64,000 nucleotides of DNA from Candidatus Poribacteria bacterium (GCA_018644665.1 JABGQA010000138.1:85700-149699); one strand, 5' to 3'; positions 42,203 through 51,230 are shown, numbered from the stretch's first letter. Notes: generated by a model from the letters alone, not told the origin. Translations and numbers: made by a program.

Positions 42203-42684
42203 TGTGGTTCGTCGCCGCTTCCATTAGGCCCTCGGTATCGCTGACTGGTCAGTTCGTCCAACGTTCGCTGCTCCGCGCGCCTGCCCTCTTCGTCGACCCG
42301 CTCGCCGGTCTTGGAGGTGAGGATCTCCATCGCGCGCTTAGTCTTGTATTTGTCCAAGACATCCTCCCGGCGTACCTGGATAGTCGGCTGCAGCGCCTCA
42401 ATCTCCGTTGCTTTCCCGTCCGCCAGATGTCCTAGCGATTCCCCGGTCTTGACGTATGTGACGAACACCTCGCTCGCCACTGTCCCGTCGCCGTCGTCGA
42501 ATGCTCCCAACATCGCGGAATGGGCGCCACGGGCCGCGTCGAGATACCCATCGCGTTCCTGGCGAAGGTCCTCTTCCTCGCGAAGATAGACCGCCAGGGC
42601 CTGTTCCGCGTGCTCTTGCTGTCGCTCGCGTATCTTGAGAATCCGCTGCCGACGCCGGAGCGTGAGCTGCAGTCGATGGAGCAC
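42199..42684 (-). CDS. fliJ: Flagellar export chaperone FliJ
   Basis: 161 aa, almost entirely a charged coiled coil (LQLTLRRRQRILKIRERQQEHAEQAL...), as in FliJ, which links the FliI ATPase ring to FlhA. Starts in the usual FliJ manner with an N-terminal hydrophobic heptad pattern. It follows fliH by 72 bp; the ATPase gene fliI that normally lies between fliH and fliJ is missing. Confidence 0.8.
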   Translation of the reverse strand: MLHRLQLTLRRRQRILKIRERQQEHAEQALAVYLREEEDLRQERDGYLDAARGAHSAMLGAFDDGDGTVASEVFVTYVKTGESLGHLADGKATEIEALQPTIQVRREDVLDKYKTKRAMEILTSKTGERVDEEGRRAEQRTLDELTSQRYRGPNGSGDEPQ

Positions 42685-42756
42685 GCAAGAGCCTCCACAT
42701 CTGACTATCGGAACGGCGGGGTGAGAGATTAACGCGGATTCCGGGCCGAGACGGGA

Positions 42757-43494
42757 TTACGTCGTTTCGGGACCGGCTCCGGGGCCGTCTTGCGGGAAGA
42801 GGATCTGGCGCGCCGCCTCCAGCAGACGCGCCTCCATACGCGCATCCACAACCTGCGTCGGACTCTCTACGACCGCGCCTCCGCGTGTGACGGCCTGGTC
42901 CGGGGAGAACGTGAGTTGCTCGTTCGCCCAAACCTCCGGTGGCTGCTGCGACAGGAGACCGTAGTCCTCAGGATGGAGGCGCACGACCAGGGGCTGGCCG
43001 ACTCCCAACGACGCGATCGCCTCGCGAACGACAGTGACCAACGACGCAACATCCGTCTGCGCGTCGTGCCGCAGCACGCATTCACTCACCAGCAATACCG
43101 CCCGCGGCAGCCACGCCTCGAAGTCCTGGCGCACCCGTTCGCCCTCGGCGCCGACAGCTCCCGCGCCCGCCTGTAGCGCTTCGAGCAACGTGGTGAATTG
43201 CTCCTCAATCGCCGCGGCGAGTTCCTGTTCCTTCTCCTGCGACCCGCGGTCGTACCCCTCTTGGATGCCGGCGTCGAGCCCTTGCCGGTATCCCTCCCTG
43301 AAGTTCTCGGTCGTCGTGATGTCCTCGGGCTCCGGCGGCTCTTCCTCCGCGCCCTCGTCCGGGGCGATGTCGCCCTCGGGCCACAACTCCTCGCGTTCCT
43401 GCTCCGCAGAATGCGGGCCGCGGCGAGCAAAACGTCGGTACTCGAGCCTTGTAGGGCCGACCGAACCGTCGGCAGGAAGCCGTCGCACTCTCAC
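42757..43494 (-). CDS. fliH: Flagellar assembly protein FliH
   Basis: 245 aa. The Glu-rich N-terminal region leads to the GxxxG helix (GYRQGLDAGIQEGYDRG, about 87-103) that is the FliH hallmark, then a C-terminal domain that in other systems binds FliI (VRLHPEDYGLL etc.). FliH negatively regulates FliI and carries it to the C ring. That fliI is not next to it is noted separately. Starts 21 bp after fliG. Confidence 0.87.
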   Translation of the reverse strand: MRVRRLPADGSVGPTRLEYRRFARRGPHSAEQEREELWPEGDIAPDEGAEEEPPEPEDITTTENFREGYRQGLDAGIQEGYDRGSQEKEQELAAAIEEQFTTLLEALQAGAGAVGAEGERVRQDFEAWLPRAVLLVSECVLRHDAQTDVASLVTVVREAIASLGVGQPLVVRLHPEDYGLLSQQPPEVWANEQLTFSPDQAVTRGGAVVESPTQVVDARMEARLLEAARQILFPQDGPGAGPETT

Positions 43495-43515
43495 GTGGCG
43501 CGTTCCTTCCGTCGG

Positions 43516-44640
43516 CTATACGACTGCTTCGGTGCCGCCGAAGATGATAGTGCCCTCTTCGTTCAGCTGCTTGGCGATCTCGACGAAGAGGTACTGCGCC
43601 TCTTCGATCTCCGACAGCCGGCGGGGAGGCATGACCTCGAGGGTGTATTCCACCTCCTCGCGGATCGTGGAGGTCATCGCGGCAAACAGCTTCGTCCGCA
43701 TGATCTCGGAGCAACTGCGCAAGGCAAGCGGCAGCATTTCCTTGTCGGTGGACCGGGCGCGCGCAAGCACGGCCTGTAGGGCTCGGTCATCCATGCTGGC
43801 GAGGTCGTCGAAGGTCGTCAGCTGGCGCTCGATCTGGCTGCGCAGCTCCTGGTCGGTTTCGCCGATGGCGTTAAGGACGGCTTCCTGGGAACTGCCGGGA
43901 AGCGCTTTCAGCAAGACGGATGCGCCGGTGTCGCCGTGGAGGTTCACCAACTCGTTCGACAGCTTGAGCTGTTCCTGTAGGGTTTCCCTCAGCATCCCGA
44001 CCCACTGCTTGTCGACCTTCTCGATGGCGACCATCCGCGAGACGACTTCGGCCTTGAGTTTGCCGGGCAGCATCTCCAGCACGCGCTGTGCGTGCTCCGG
44101 GCGCAGGTGAAGGATGGTGACAGCGGCGATCTGTGGCAGTTGGTTCTGCAGGAAGTAGGCGAGGTTCTCGAGGTCGTTGTCCCCGATGAAGAGGAACGTC
44201 TCCGTCTGCGGGATGTCGAGCCGGTCAAGGATGTTCCTGGCGCGCACGCCGCCGACGGCCTCGTTCAGGATCATCTTCGCCGTCCCGCGGCCGGCCATCA
44301 GCCGTCCCTGCACAGACGGATCCTCACCGAAAATGTACTCGTAGGCCTCCTGGAGCACAGCCTCGCGCTGCTCCGTGGAGATCGAGCGCATGCCGGCGAT
44401 TTCCTTCGCGATTCGCTCGATTTCCTCGTCCGAGAAGCCCGCGATGACGGCCTTGGACCGTTCAGGGCCCAGCGCTACGAGCAGGACGGACATCTTCTGT
44501 CGAGACGTCAGCCCATGCGATGCGCTGAATAAGCCGCTGCTCGCGCCTTCATCTTCGTCTTCTTCGTCCGCCGCTTCGATCGCCGCGTCGTCGACCGGCA
44601 CCGGGACGTTCTCGCCATCTTCTGGACGAGGCTCTTCCAT
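43516..44640 (-). CDS. fliG: Flagellar motor switch protein FliG
   Basis: 374 aa, slightly longer than typical because of a 45-residue acidic N-terminal tail (ENVPVPVDDAAIEAADEEDE region). FliG N domain (about 50-130, FliF binding), middle domain with RPEHAQRVLEMLP (EHPQ-like motif, FliM binding) and C-terminal torque helix region (RSCSEIMRTKLFAAM). Preceded by GAAGGGTGA and a hairpin in the gap after fliF. Confidence 0.94.
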   Translation of the reverse strand: MEEPRPEDGENVPVPVDDAAIEAADEEDEDEGASSGLFSASHGLTSRQKMSVLLVALGPERSKAVIAGFSDEEIERIAKEIAGMRSISTEQREAVLQEAYEYIFGEDPSVQGRLMAGRGTAKMILNEAVGGVRARNILDRLDIPQTETFLFIGDNDLENLAYFLQNQLPQIAAVTILHLRPEHAQRVLEMLPGKLKAEVVSRMVAIEKVDKQWVGMLRETLQEQLKLSNELVNLHGDTGASVLLKALPGSSQEAVLNAIGETDQELRSQIERQLTTFDDLASMDDRALQAVLARARSTDKEMLPLALRSCSEIMRTKLFAAMTSTIREEVEYTLEVMPPRRLSEIEEAQYLFVEIAKQLNEEGTIIFGGTEAVV

Positions 44641-44658
44641 CGCACATCACCCTTCTTT

Positions 44659-44689
44659 AACGGCGCGGCGACCGATCCGCCGCGCCGTT
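44659..44689 (-). other. Hairpin between fliF and fliG
   Basis: Perfect 12-bp stem AACGGCGCGGCG / CGCCGCGCCGTT with a 7-nt loop in the 65-bp fliF-fliG gap. Inside an operon this may act as a processing or stability element rather than a full terminator; only TTAAAG follows. Confidence 0.6.
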
Positions 44690-44705
44690 ACAACCCTACG
44701 CTGCG

Positions 44706-46322
44706 TCAGTTGGCCTCACCCCAGTGCTGCATCACGCGCCCGATCTCTTCGGGATTCGCGTCTGCCAGATCAGCCAGCGCCTGACGGCGGCGGCGGTGCT
44801 GTTCCTTCTCTTCCTCGTCCAGGGCGTCACGCTGACGCGCCAGGAGCGCCTGTAGCTCTTCCTCGTCCACGCCAGGCAGCGCTTCGGCCTCTTCCTCGAC
44901 GGGCTTACGGGCCAGACGCGGCTTCAGAAGCAGGAAGGCCATCAGAGCGAGCGAAGTGGCCCCCAAAATCGCCGCGATGATCCACGGGTTCCGCCACCAC
45001 GTCGTGATAACCACGGCCGGAAGCGGAGCCCCGGGCATCGGCGCATACCGCATGAACTCGACGGTCGGCTCCTTGATCGCCGGGTCTATCCCATCGTAGC
45101 CAACCGCCGAAGCGACGAGACTGCGCACCTGCCGCATTTCCGGCGTGTCGAGCGTACGGTCCGACAGGTCCTGGATGGGTGTCACGCCCGGCAAGACGGC
45201 GGCGTTCACGGACACGGTCGTGGACAGGCTGATGAGCTTAGGCTTTTCCTGGGCAACAGTGCGGGTGACGCCCGACTGGTACTCCGTGATGCTCTCTTCG
45301 TTCGTATATGTCCCGGCTCCCGAGACGGCCCCTGCGCCGACGATGTTCGACGTCACGCCCGGGACGCCGACGGCCGACGGTATCGGCACGCCCTCGGAAT
45401 TCTCGGACGTGATCTGCTCTTTCGAAACGACGGTCTCGGGATCGTATGTGGTGGATTCGGTCTCGAGCAGATCGTGGTTCACGTCCGCCGTGACGCTCAC
45501 CGATGCGATGCTGGTGATCATCCCGCCGTCCGCGTCGACTTCGCCGATCCGGTTGCCGAACATCTCGTTCAGGAAAGCATTGATCTTCTGTACCCGCGGT
45601 TCTTCCTCCACCCGGCGCAGAGCGCGCCGCTCGCCCTCGACCATCGAGATGGCGTCGGATGTCTTGGAGATGACCTTGCCGCGGCTGTCGTTGATCGTCA
45701 CGTTCTCGGGGATGAGGCCGTCGACGGCGCCGGAGACGAGGTTCGCGATGCCCCGTACTTCGGATTCCTCGGGCATCGCGCCCTGGCGGAACGTCAGCAC
45801 GACGGTAGCTTTGGGCGGAGTTTCACGCTCCGTGAATATCGCGGGCTCAGGTATCGTCAGGTGGACCTGCGAGGCGCGCACCGTCTCCAAGCTGTTGATG
45901 GTCCGTGTCAGCACCTGCTCAAGCGCACGCTGGAAGTTCGTGCGCTGCATGCGCTCCGTTGCGCCCATCCGCTGACGGTCGAGTACGCCCCAGCCTTCAA
46001 GCGCTGCGCGCGGCAGGCCCTGTTCCGCGAGCACCATGCGCGCCCGGTCTTCATCCTCGGGCAGCACGGCCACCGAGCCCAATGTCTGGTCTGACTCGAA
46101 CGGGACGCCCATCGTCAGCAACTCTCGCTCAACGTCCAAGCGGTCGCTCTCAGCGAGATTGGCGTACAGCGTCGTATAGCCGCCGGGAAGCGACACGATC
46201 AGCGCGATTACGACGACTATGGCGAGAACCGGCACGCCAACGAGCAGACCTCGTTGCCACGTGTTCAACCCTTGCCACAGTTCGCGCACCTGCGCGCCGA
46301 GCGTAGAGAAGAAATCCCTCAT
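44706..46322 (-). CDS. fliF: Flagellar MS-ring protein FliF
   Basis: 538 aa. TM helix 1 (about 23-45, LLVGVPVLAIVVVIALIV), periplasmic ring-building domains with LSLTIPEP-type region (VHLTIPEPAIF) and SGAVDGLIPENVTINDSRG, TM helix 2 (about 420-440) and a C-terminal cytoplasmic tail rich in Glu and Leu that binds FliG. ATG 46322 has GAGGG 8 bp upstream. Follows fliE by 95 bp containing a small hairpin. Confidence 0.94.
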   Translation of the reverse strand: MRDFFSTLGAQVRELWQGLNTWQRGLLVGVPVLAIVVVIALIVSLPGGYTTLYANLAESDRLDVERELLTMGVPFESDQTLGSVAVLPEDEDRARMVLAEQGLPRAALEGWGVLDRQRMGATERMQRTNFQRALEQVLTRTINSLETVRASQVHLTIPEPAIFTERETPPKATVVLTFRQGAMPEESEVRGIANLVSGAVDGLIPENVTINDSRGKVISKTSDAISMVEGERRALRRVEEEPRVQKINAFLNEMFGNRIGEVDADGGMITSIASVSVTADVNHDLLETESTTYDPETVVSKEQITSENSEGVPIPSAVGVPGVTSNIVGAGAVSGAGTYTNEESITEYQSGVTRTVAQEKPKLISLSTTVSVNAAVLPGVTPIQDLSDRTLDTPEMRQVRSLVASAVGYDGIDPAIKEPTVEFMRYAPMPGAPLPAVVITTWWRNPWIIAAILGATSLALMAFLLLKPRLARKPVEEEAEALPGVDEEELQALLARQRDALDEEEKEQHRRRRQALADLADANPEEIGRVMQHWGEAN

Positions 46323-46369
46323 CGATAACACCCTCACATCCTTGCAGGAACATGGCGCGGAACCGGCGT

Positions 46370-46395
46370 TCGGAGCGTACCCTCATGCGCTCCGA
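46370..46395 (-). other. Hairpin between fliE and fliF
   Basis: 8-bp perfect stem TCGGAGCG / CGCTCCGA with a 10-nt loop in the fliE-fliF gap. Possible mRNA processing or stability element. Confidence 0.4.
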
Positions 46396-46417
46396 GCGCC
46401 CATACGGAAACGCGCGA

Positions 46418-46759
46418 CTATACTGGCATGCGCATCACTCTCTCATACGCCTCGACGATCTTGTTCCGAACTTGCGTCATCAGTTGAAACGATATGTTCG
46501 CCTTCTGCACGGCGATCATCGTGCCGGCCACGTCCGACTGCTCGCCGGTGAGTATCCCGCTAATCGCGGCATCCGCCTGCAATTGCGCTTCGTTCACCTG
46601 GGCGATCGAGGACTTTAGTGTATCGAGGAACGACGCGCCTGCCTCGGGCTGGTCCCCGCGCAGTCGCGCGAATCCCGAATCCTGCCCGAGCTGTTGCAGA
46701 CGTTCGCCACCCTCGCGTAGCGGGAGAGGCTGGAGCGACATCGGGTTCGTAGGCGCCAT
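46418..46759 (-). CDS. fliE: Flagellar rod-base protein FliE
   Basis: 113 aa. C-terminal half shows the FliE signature (SFLDTLKSSIAQVNEAQ..., GEQSDVAGTMIAVQKANISFQLMTQVRNKIVEAYERVMRM). FliE joins the MS ring to the rod and is the first exported rod part. AAGGAGG 5 bp before ATG 46759. flgB and flgC, which commonly precede fliE, are absent here; a sensor kinase does instead. Confidence 0.93.
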   Translation of the reverse strand: MAPTNPMSLQPLPLREGGERLQQLGQDSGFARLRGDQPEAGASFLDTLKSSIAQVNEAQLQADAAISGILTGEQSDVAGTMIAVQKANISFQLMTQVRNKIVEAYERVMRMPV

Positions 46760-46829
46760 TACGGCCTCCTTGAGCCGACTAGAGCTTTCGGAGTGTTGCA
46801 CACTGCTCGTTTGAGTTCAAACCTTGCGT

Positions 46830-48251
46830 TCAAACCTCGTGATCTTCGCGCGGTCTGTAGACCGGGAGCAGGATGCGTATTCGCGTGCCAACATGCTCCG
46901 TGCTATCGACCGTTACTTTCCCGCCGTGCGCCTCAACGACCTTATGTACGATCGGCAGGCCGAGGCCAATGCCGTCGTCCTTGGTCGTAACGAACGGTGT
47001 GAAAACCCGTTCTAGCATATCCGGGTGAATTCCGCAACCGTTGTCGGCAACTTCGACCTCAACCCAAGGCACGCCCCCGTAACCGTCCGCCATGGGCCGA
47101 TCCATGGGGTCGGGATCACGCCGCCGCGCGCGCACGGTGATAGCGCGCGAATCCTTCGACGCGGTCGCCTGCACGGCGTTCAGGAGGACGTTCAGCAGGG
47201 CGGTCACGAACTGCGACTCGTCCACGTGGCACATCAGGCCGATCGGCGGATAGTCGCGAGTCACCTCTACATGTTCCACGCGAATCGCGTGTTCGGCAAG
47301 AGCCAACGCCTGGTCCAGCATCGGCGACAGGTTCTGGAAATCCGCGGCCGTCAGCACGGGGCGCGTGAACTGCAGTAGGTTGGAAATCGTGCTGTTCATC
47401 AGCTTGATGCCGTTGAACACGTGGTCGAACATCCGGTCTCGCTCGTCGCCCTCCAGCCCGCCGTCGCGCAGGGTCTCCATATACAGTTGAATCGCGCCCA
47501 GCGGATTGCGGATCTCGTGCGCGATCGCGATGGAAACCTCTCCCAATGCGGCGTGGACCTTCGACCGCTCGAGCTGCTCCTGCATCTCTCGCCGCTCGGT
47601 CAGGTCACGCAGCACCTCGACAGCTCCGCGAACATCGCCCTGGTCGTTGAGCACAAGCGCCGTCGTGACTTCCATATGGCGCTTCCGGCCGCCATTGGCG
47701 CCGAAGTAGTCCTCGAACTCCTGTACGTGAGCCTGTGCGCCGCGCAGCGTCTCGAGAAGGATCGTGGGGTGGTTCGGGAAGACGTCGGCGTACACGCGCC
47801 CGATCACTTCCTCCTCCGTCCGCCGAGTCAGTTCCGTGGCGGCGCGGTTGAAAAGGGTGATGCGCCCTTCGAGGTCCACAGCGATGACGCCGTGGTTCAG
47901 GCTGTCCACGATCGCGCGCAGGGAATTGTTGAGGTGCTCTACCTGGGATTCGAGCCGAGAGTACGTCTCTTCCAGGCTCGACGCGCTCTCGCCAAACGCC
48001 TGCATCGCCTCGATGAGGACCTGCTTCTCGGCGAGTTCCTGGTTCTTTCGCGTCACTTCCTCGGACAGACGGGCGGCTTCGGCTTCTAGTCGGCCGTAGG
48101 TGTCGGTAAGGTCGGTCGCCTTAGTCTGGAAGGCGTCGAACGCGGCCATGATCGACCGCATCTCGTCGGCGGCGCTCGAGTCCGGCGCGGGAGAGGCCGG
48201 GGGCTCGGAAGGCGGTTCCGACACGGATGCCTGGACGTGGTCGTGCGGCAT
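46830..48251 (-). CDS. Soluble PAS-containing histidine kinase, FlrB/FleS-like
   Basis: 473 aa, no TM helix. N-terminal disordered and coiled-coil region (about 25-110), PAS domain (about 110-225, with VDSLNHGVIAVDLEGRI), HisKA with AHEIRNPLGA (about 245) and HATPase with N box VLLNAVQAT, DNGCGIHPD and GIGLGLP. The coiled-coil-plus-PAS layout and the position directly before fliE match FlrB/FleS kinases that time middle flagellar genes through a sigma-54 regulator; the FlrC partner is not in the window. Own promoter 68 bp upstream. Confidence 0.85.
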   Translation of the reverse strand: MPHDHVQASVSEPPSEPPASPAPDSSAADEMRSIMAAFDAFQTKATDLTDTYGRLEAEAARLSEEVTRKNQELAEKQVLIEAMQAFGESASSLEETYSRLESQVEHLNNSLRAIVDSLNHGVIAVDLEGRITLFNRAATELTRRTEEEVIGRVYADVFPNHPTILLETLRGAQAHVQEFEDYFGANGGRKRHMEVTTALVLNDQGDVRGAVEVLRDLTERREMQEQLERSKVHAALGEVSIAIAHEIRNPLGAIQLYMETLRDGGLEGDERDRMFDHVFNGIKLMNSTISNLLQFTRPVLTAADFQNLSPMLDQALALAEHAIRVEHVEVTRDYPPIGLMCHVDESQFVTALLNVLLNAVQATASKDSRAITVRARRRDPDPMDRPMADGYGGVPWVEVEVADNGCGIHPDMLERVFTPFVTTKDDGIGLGLPIVHKVVEAHGGKVTVDSTEHVGTRIRILLPVYRPREDHEV

Positions 48252-48608
48252 CGGTTCCTCTGTCCCCCTAGCGCCTACGGATGGGCCAGCGTGTTCTCAC
48301 GATTTCATGTCCCGGGCGAGTATACGGGCCGCCGCGCGCGTGCACAATTCACGCGTATTGCTTCAACGCCGCCGAGCCGGTGTTGTTCGATTAGAGCGGC
48401 CCTGTGGTAGGAAAGAAGGGAAGCGCGAGCTCCCGAATCGGCCGCCGACGCGAGTGGCGGGGCATGCCCGCGGCGGCGGGAGCCTACTGCCTTGAGCGGC
48501 TGACAGCGCATAACCGGATCAGCCCGGTGGGCGGCCAGGTCGGCGAGGCGCGCGAGTCTGACGGAGCGGGTCATCAGGAGAATCGGCCGTAAGAAGCCGG
48601 GCCGTGGC
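48252..48608. other. Divergent intergenic region
   Basis: 357 bp between the kinase (-) and the ECF sigma gene (+). Holds the kinase/flagellar promoter at 48319-48347. For the sigma gene I find no convincing promoter pair; no additional gene is evident. Confidence 0.5.
48319..48347 (-). promoter_or_regulatory. Sigma-70-type promoter of the kinase-fliE...motB operon
   Basis: TTGTGC, exactly 17 bp, TATACT on the minus strand; leader of about 60 nt before ATG 48251. No flagellar sigma-28 or sigma-54 element was found in front of the operon. Confidence 0.65.
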
Positions 48609-49763
48609 GTGTCTAACATGGGTGCAATGGAGGACCGGTTCCGAATGCCGTCGCACTTTGATAAGGGGCTCGTGTCACAGGTGCCCGCGATCCGAGCGAT
48701 CGGTCGCGCGCGCCTCGCGGACGCTGGCGTACTCGAGGACTTCGTCCAGGAGACGCTGCTCAGAGCGTACACGCGCCGCGACCAGCTTGCAGACGCCGAA
48801 CGGCTGCCGCAATGGGTGCACGCGATCGCGCGCAACACGGCGTCCAACTGGAATCGGGATCGCAGGTATCTGCCGATTCTCAGTGACGCCATCGCGGACT
48901 CGGCCGACGGCGCGGACAAGCCGTGCGCCCGGATGGAAGCCGAAGAGCGATTCCGAGCGCTGCGGTCGGCTCTGATGACGCTCTCCTCGCGGGATCGCGA
49001 GATGCTGGTGGCGCACGTGGTCGATGGCGTCGCCTACCGCGATCTGCGGGCCCGGTACGGCCTATCGAGTTCCGCCGTCGGCGTGCGCTTGCACCGAGCG
49101 AAGCGCCGAGTGCGAGAGCGCCTCGGGACCATGCTCGGAGCCGCCGCGTGCGGGGTTGGACTCGGCGCGCGGCAAGCCATAGGGATGATCATGATGACTG
49201 CGAGATGGAAGGCGGCGGTGCTCGTTGGGGCCGCGGTGGGCGGGACCGTTGCGATCGGTGTGTGGCAGGTGGCGCGGCCTGTGAGTCCGGCCCCAGACGC
49301 GGACGGGCGCGCGAAGGTGGCGCCGACGACCCGCGCGGCTGTGCCGCGTCGCGGTCGCATCGCTACGCCGCCTGTAACGGCGGACCAGCAGACCCGGCCC
49401 ACGCCTGCCCCCAGCATAGATTGGCAGGCTGCGCGCCGACCCGCCCCCAAGGCCGCGACGGCGTCGTCCACTGTAACGCAGGCCCCGCCGGAGCCAGCCA
49501 GCGTCACAGGCCAGTCCGCCGTCACGGCCGGTCGCGGCGCGGAGGAGCCCTTGCCCGCGGATATCGCATCGGGGGCATGGGAAGGAATCCCTGAGTCAGG
49601 TACGATCGTCGGCGCGGTTGAGCTTGTCGTCGGCGGGGAGATGCAGATTCGCTTGGCTGACGGGACGCAGGCAGTGATCGTGACGCCCGATGGCGCGCCG
49701 TTCCCGGAAGGCACCGAAGGCGCCGCCGTCAGCTTCGAGATCGCGCCTTCGGACGAACGCTAG
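48609..49763 (+). CDS. ECF-type sigma factor fused to a transmembrane and external domain
   Basis: 384 aa. Sigma region 2 (about 20-90; LEDFVQETLLRAYTRRDQL, then LPQWVHAIARNTASNW) and region 4 (about 115-172; LSSRDREMLVAHVVDGVAYRDLRARYGLSSSAVGVRLHRAKRR) form a complete ECF sigma factor. After a short linker comes one TM helix (about 201-219) and about 160 residues that are Pro/Ala/Thr-rich, then a compact C-terminal domain (about 325-380) with VVGGEMQIRLADGTQAVIV. Thus a sigma factor tied to the membrane with an outside sensor. GTG 48609 or ATG 48618, 48627 and 48645 are all possible starts. Confidence 0.82.
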   Translation: MSNMGAMEDRFRMPSHFDKGLVSQVPAIRAIGRARLADAGVLEDFVQETLLRAYTRRDQLADAERLPQWVHAIARNTASNWNRDRRYLPILSDAIADSADGADKPCARMEAEERFRALRSALMTLSSRDREMLVAHVVDGVAYRDLRARYGLSSSAVGVRLHRAKRRVRERLGTMLGAAACGVGLGARQAIGMIMMTARWKAAVLVGAAVGGTVAIGVWQVARPVSPAPDADGRAKVAPTTRAAVPRRGRIATPPVTADQQTRPTPAPSIDWQAARRPAPKAATASSTVTQAPPEPASVTGQSAVTAGRGAEEPLPADIASGAWEGIPESGTIVGAVELVVGGEMQIRLADGTQAVIVTPDGAPFPEGTEGAAVSFEIAPSDER

Positions 49764-49796
49764 GACGCGGCTCTGCTCGGGCGCGATCCCGCCGCC

Positions 49797-49824
49797 GAGA
49801 CTGTCACCGGCCGCTGACGGTCTC
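49797..49824. terminator. Bidirectional terminator candidate between convergent genes
   Basis: Stem of 10 bp with one mismatch (GAGACTGTCA / TGACGGTCTC) and an 8-nt loop, between the ECF sigma stop and the glycosidase stop. Confidence 0.5.
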
Positions 49825-49874
49825 AGCTCCGAGCGCACGGCGCGGAGGCGCCGGTTCGCGGTCACATCCCCATT

Positions 49875-51230
49875 TCACCTGGGTCCGGCTTCCGCGCGGA
49901 CGGCGGCCACGTATGCTGCGCGGTACTCGCGCGCGGCGTCGATGTCGGTGATGAACCGGTCCCAATCGAAGGCGGGTCGGGCACCCACAGGGCGCGGCGG
50001 CGATCCGGCCGTCACGTCGTCCGCGAGAGAACGGAAGCGTTCGCCCCATGCTTTCATCTCGCCGTCGGCGGTCAGGAGACCCGTCAGCGCGCTGACGTCC
50101 GTCGCCTCCGGCTGGTCGTACATGCCCCAATTCAGCCACCCCGTCGCGAGACCGCGGGTCACGTCGATAAGGCTTGCACACCATTCCGCCTGATCCTGCT
50201 CGGAGGCCTCGCGTGTGCGCTGCCCGTTGCGGATCGGGAGCGAGCCGCCGCCGTACCACCCGAACTCACCCACGACGACCGGCTTGCCGGGCGCAGCCGC
50301 CTCGCGCGCGACGGCTTCGACGTACGCCAGATTCGCGTCGCGCGCGTCGGCGCCGCCGTACTGGTACATGCCTTCGGCGAGCGGGTAGAAGTGGAACGAC
50401 AGGAAGTCCAGAAGCGGAGCCTGCCGAGACGGCCGGAACGCAGCGTAGTGCGTCATGGACGGAAGGAGATACGGCACGGCCCACTGTATCGCGCCGACGG
50501 TGACCAGGGCGTCGGGATCTCCCGCGTGGATGGCGGCCACCTGCCGACGGGTCCACTCGTCGGCGATGGATTCGCGGAAGCGCTGGTAGTCGAGCAGATG
50601 CGGGCTACTTGGGGAGGGATCCGGCAGAGGTACCGGAGGCGTGGAGCCGGTGGCCGAGGACACTCCCCATGCCTTCGCCGCCGCCGACGCCGTCCCGTAG
50701 CGGTCGCGCGTCCACGCGGCCCATTTGGGTCGTAAGGCGTCGGTGTCCCACCCTACCGACGGCTCGTTGAGTAGATCGTAGGCGTAGAGCCCGCCACGAC
50801 CGCGGTAACGGCGCGACGCCTCGTGCCAAAACAGCTCCAGGGCGTCGAGGACGACATCGTCGGCTATACGATCGGTCCTGGCCCAGGACGGGAGCCCCTC
50901 CCAATGGTCGGGCCCCGTCGGGTGGACGCGGAGACCGTGCTCCTCGGCGATGTCGAGGAACGCGTCCAGCTTGTCGAATCCCTCCGCCGACGGCGTGCCC
51001 TGCTCGGTGGTGAAGGAGCCGAACGTGAGGAAGACGCGCACGCAGTTCGCGCCCAGATCTCGCAGGATCTCGAAGTCGGCGGCTGTGGCGACGGGGTCGA
51101 ACGCCTTCCACACCTGGGGAGCCCAGCCGGTGCCCGGTCGGTAGTAGTTCACGCCGAACGGCGCGAACGGCTTGTCCGCCGCCTCGAAGCTCCGGCCGTC
51201 GGGGCCGACCGTCACTCTTTCCATGCTCAT
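49875..51230 (-). CDS. GH5-type (beta-mannanase/cellulase-like) glycoside hydrolase
   Basis: 451 aa. TIM-barrel family with the two catalytic Glu: acid/base in LLNEPSVG (about residue 156) and nucleophile in VVVGEFGWYGG (about 323). The N-terminal FAPFGVNYYRPGTGWAPQ and NCVRVFLTF segments are typical of the mannanase-like GH5 branch. No signal peptide is visible at ATG 51230, so the substrate would be an oligosaccharide brought into the cell. GAGAG lies upstream. Last gene of the selenoprotein unit, 44 bp after the Sec protein. Confidence 0.83.
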   Translation of the reverse strand: MSMERVTVGPDGRSFEAADKPFAPFGVNYYRPGTGWAPQVWKAFDPVATAADFEILRDLGANCVRVFLTFGSFTTEQGTPSAEGFDKLDAFLDIAEEHGLRVHPTGPDHWEGLPSWARTDRIADDVVLDALELFWHEASRRYRGRGGLYAYDLLNEPSVGWDTDALRPKWAAWTRDRYGTASAAAKAWGVSSATGSTPPVPLPDPSPSSPHLLDYQRFRESIADEWTRRQVAAIHAGDPDALVTVGAIQWAVPYLLPSMTHYAAFRPSRQAPLLDFLSFHFYPLAEGMYQYGGADARDANLAYVEAVAREAAAPGKPVVVGEFGWYGGGSLPIRNGQRTREASEQDQAEWCASLIDVTRGLATGWLNWGMYDQPEATDVSALTGLLTADGEMKAWGERFRSLADDVTAGSPPRPVGARPAFDWDRFITDIDAAREYRAAYVAAVRAEAGPR

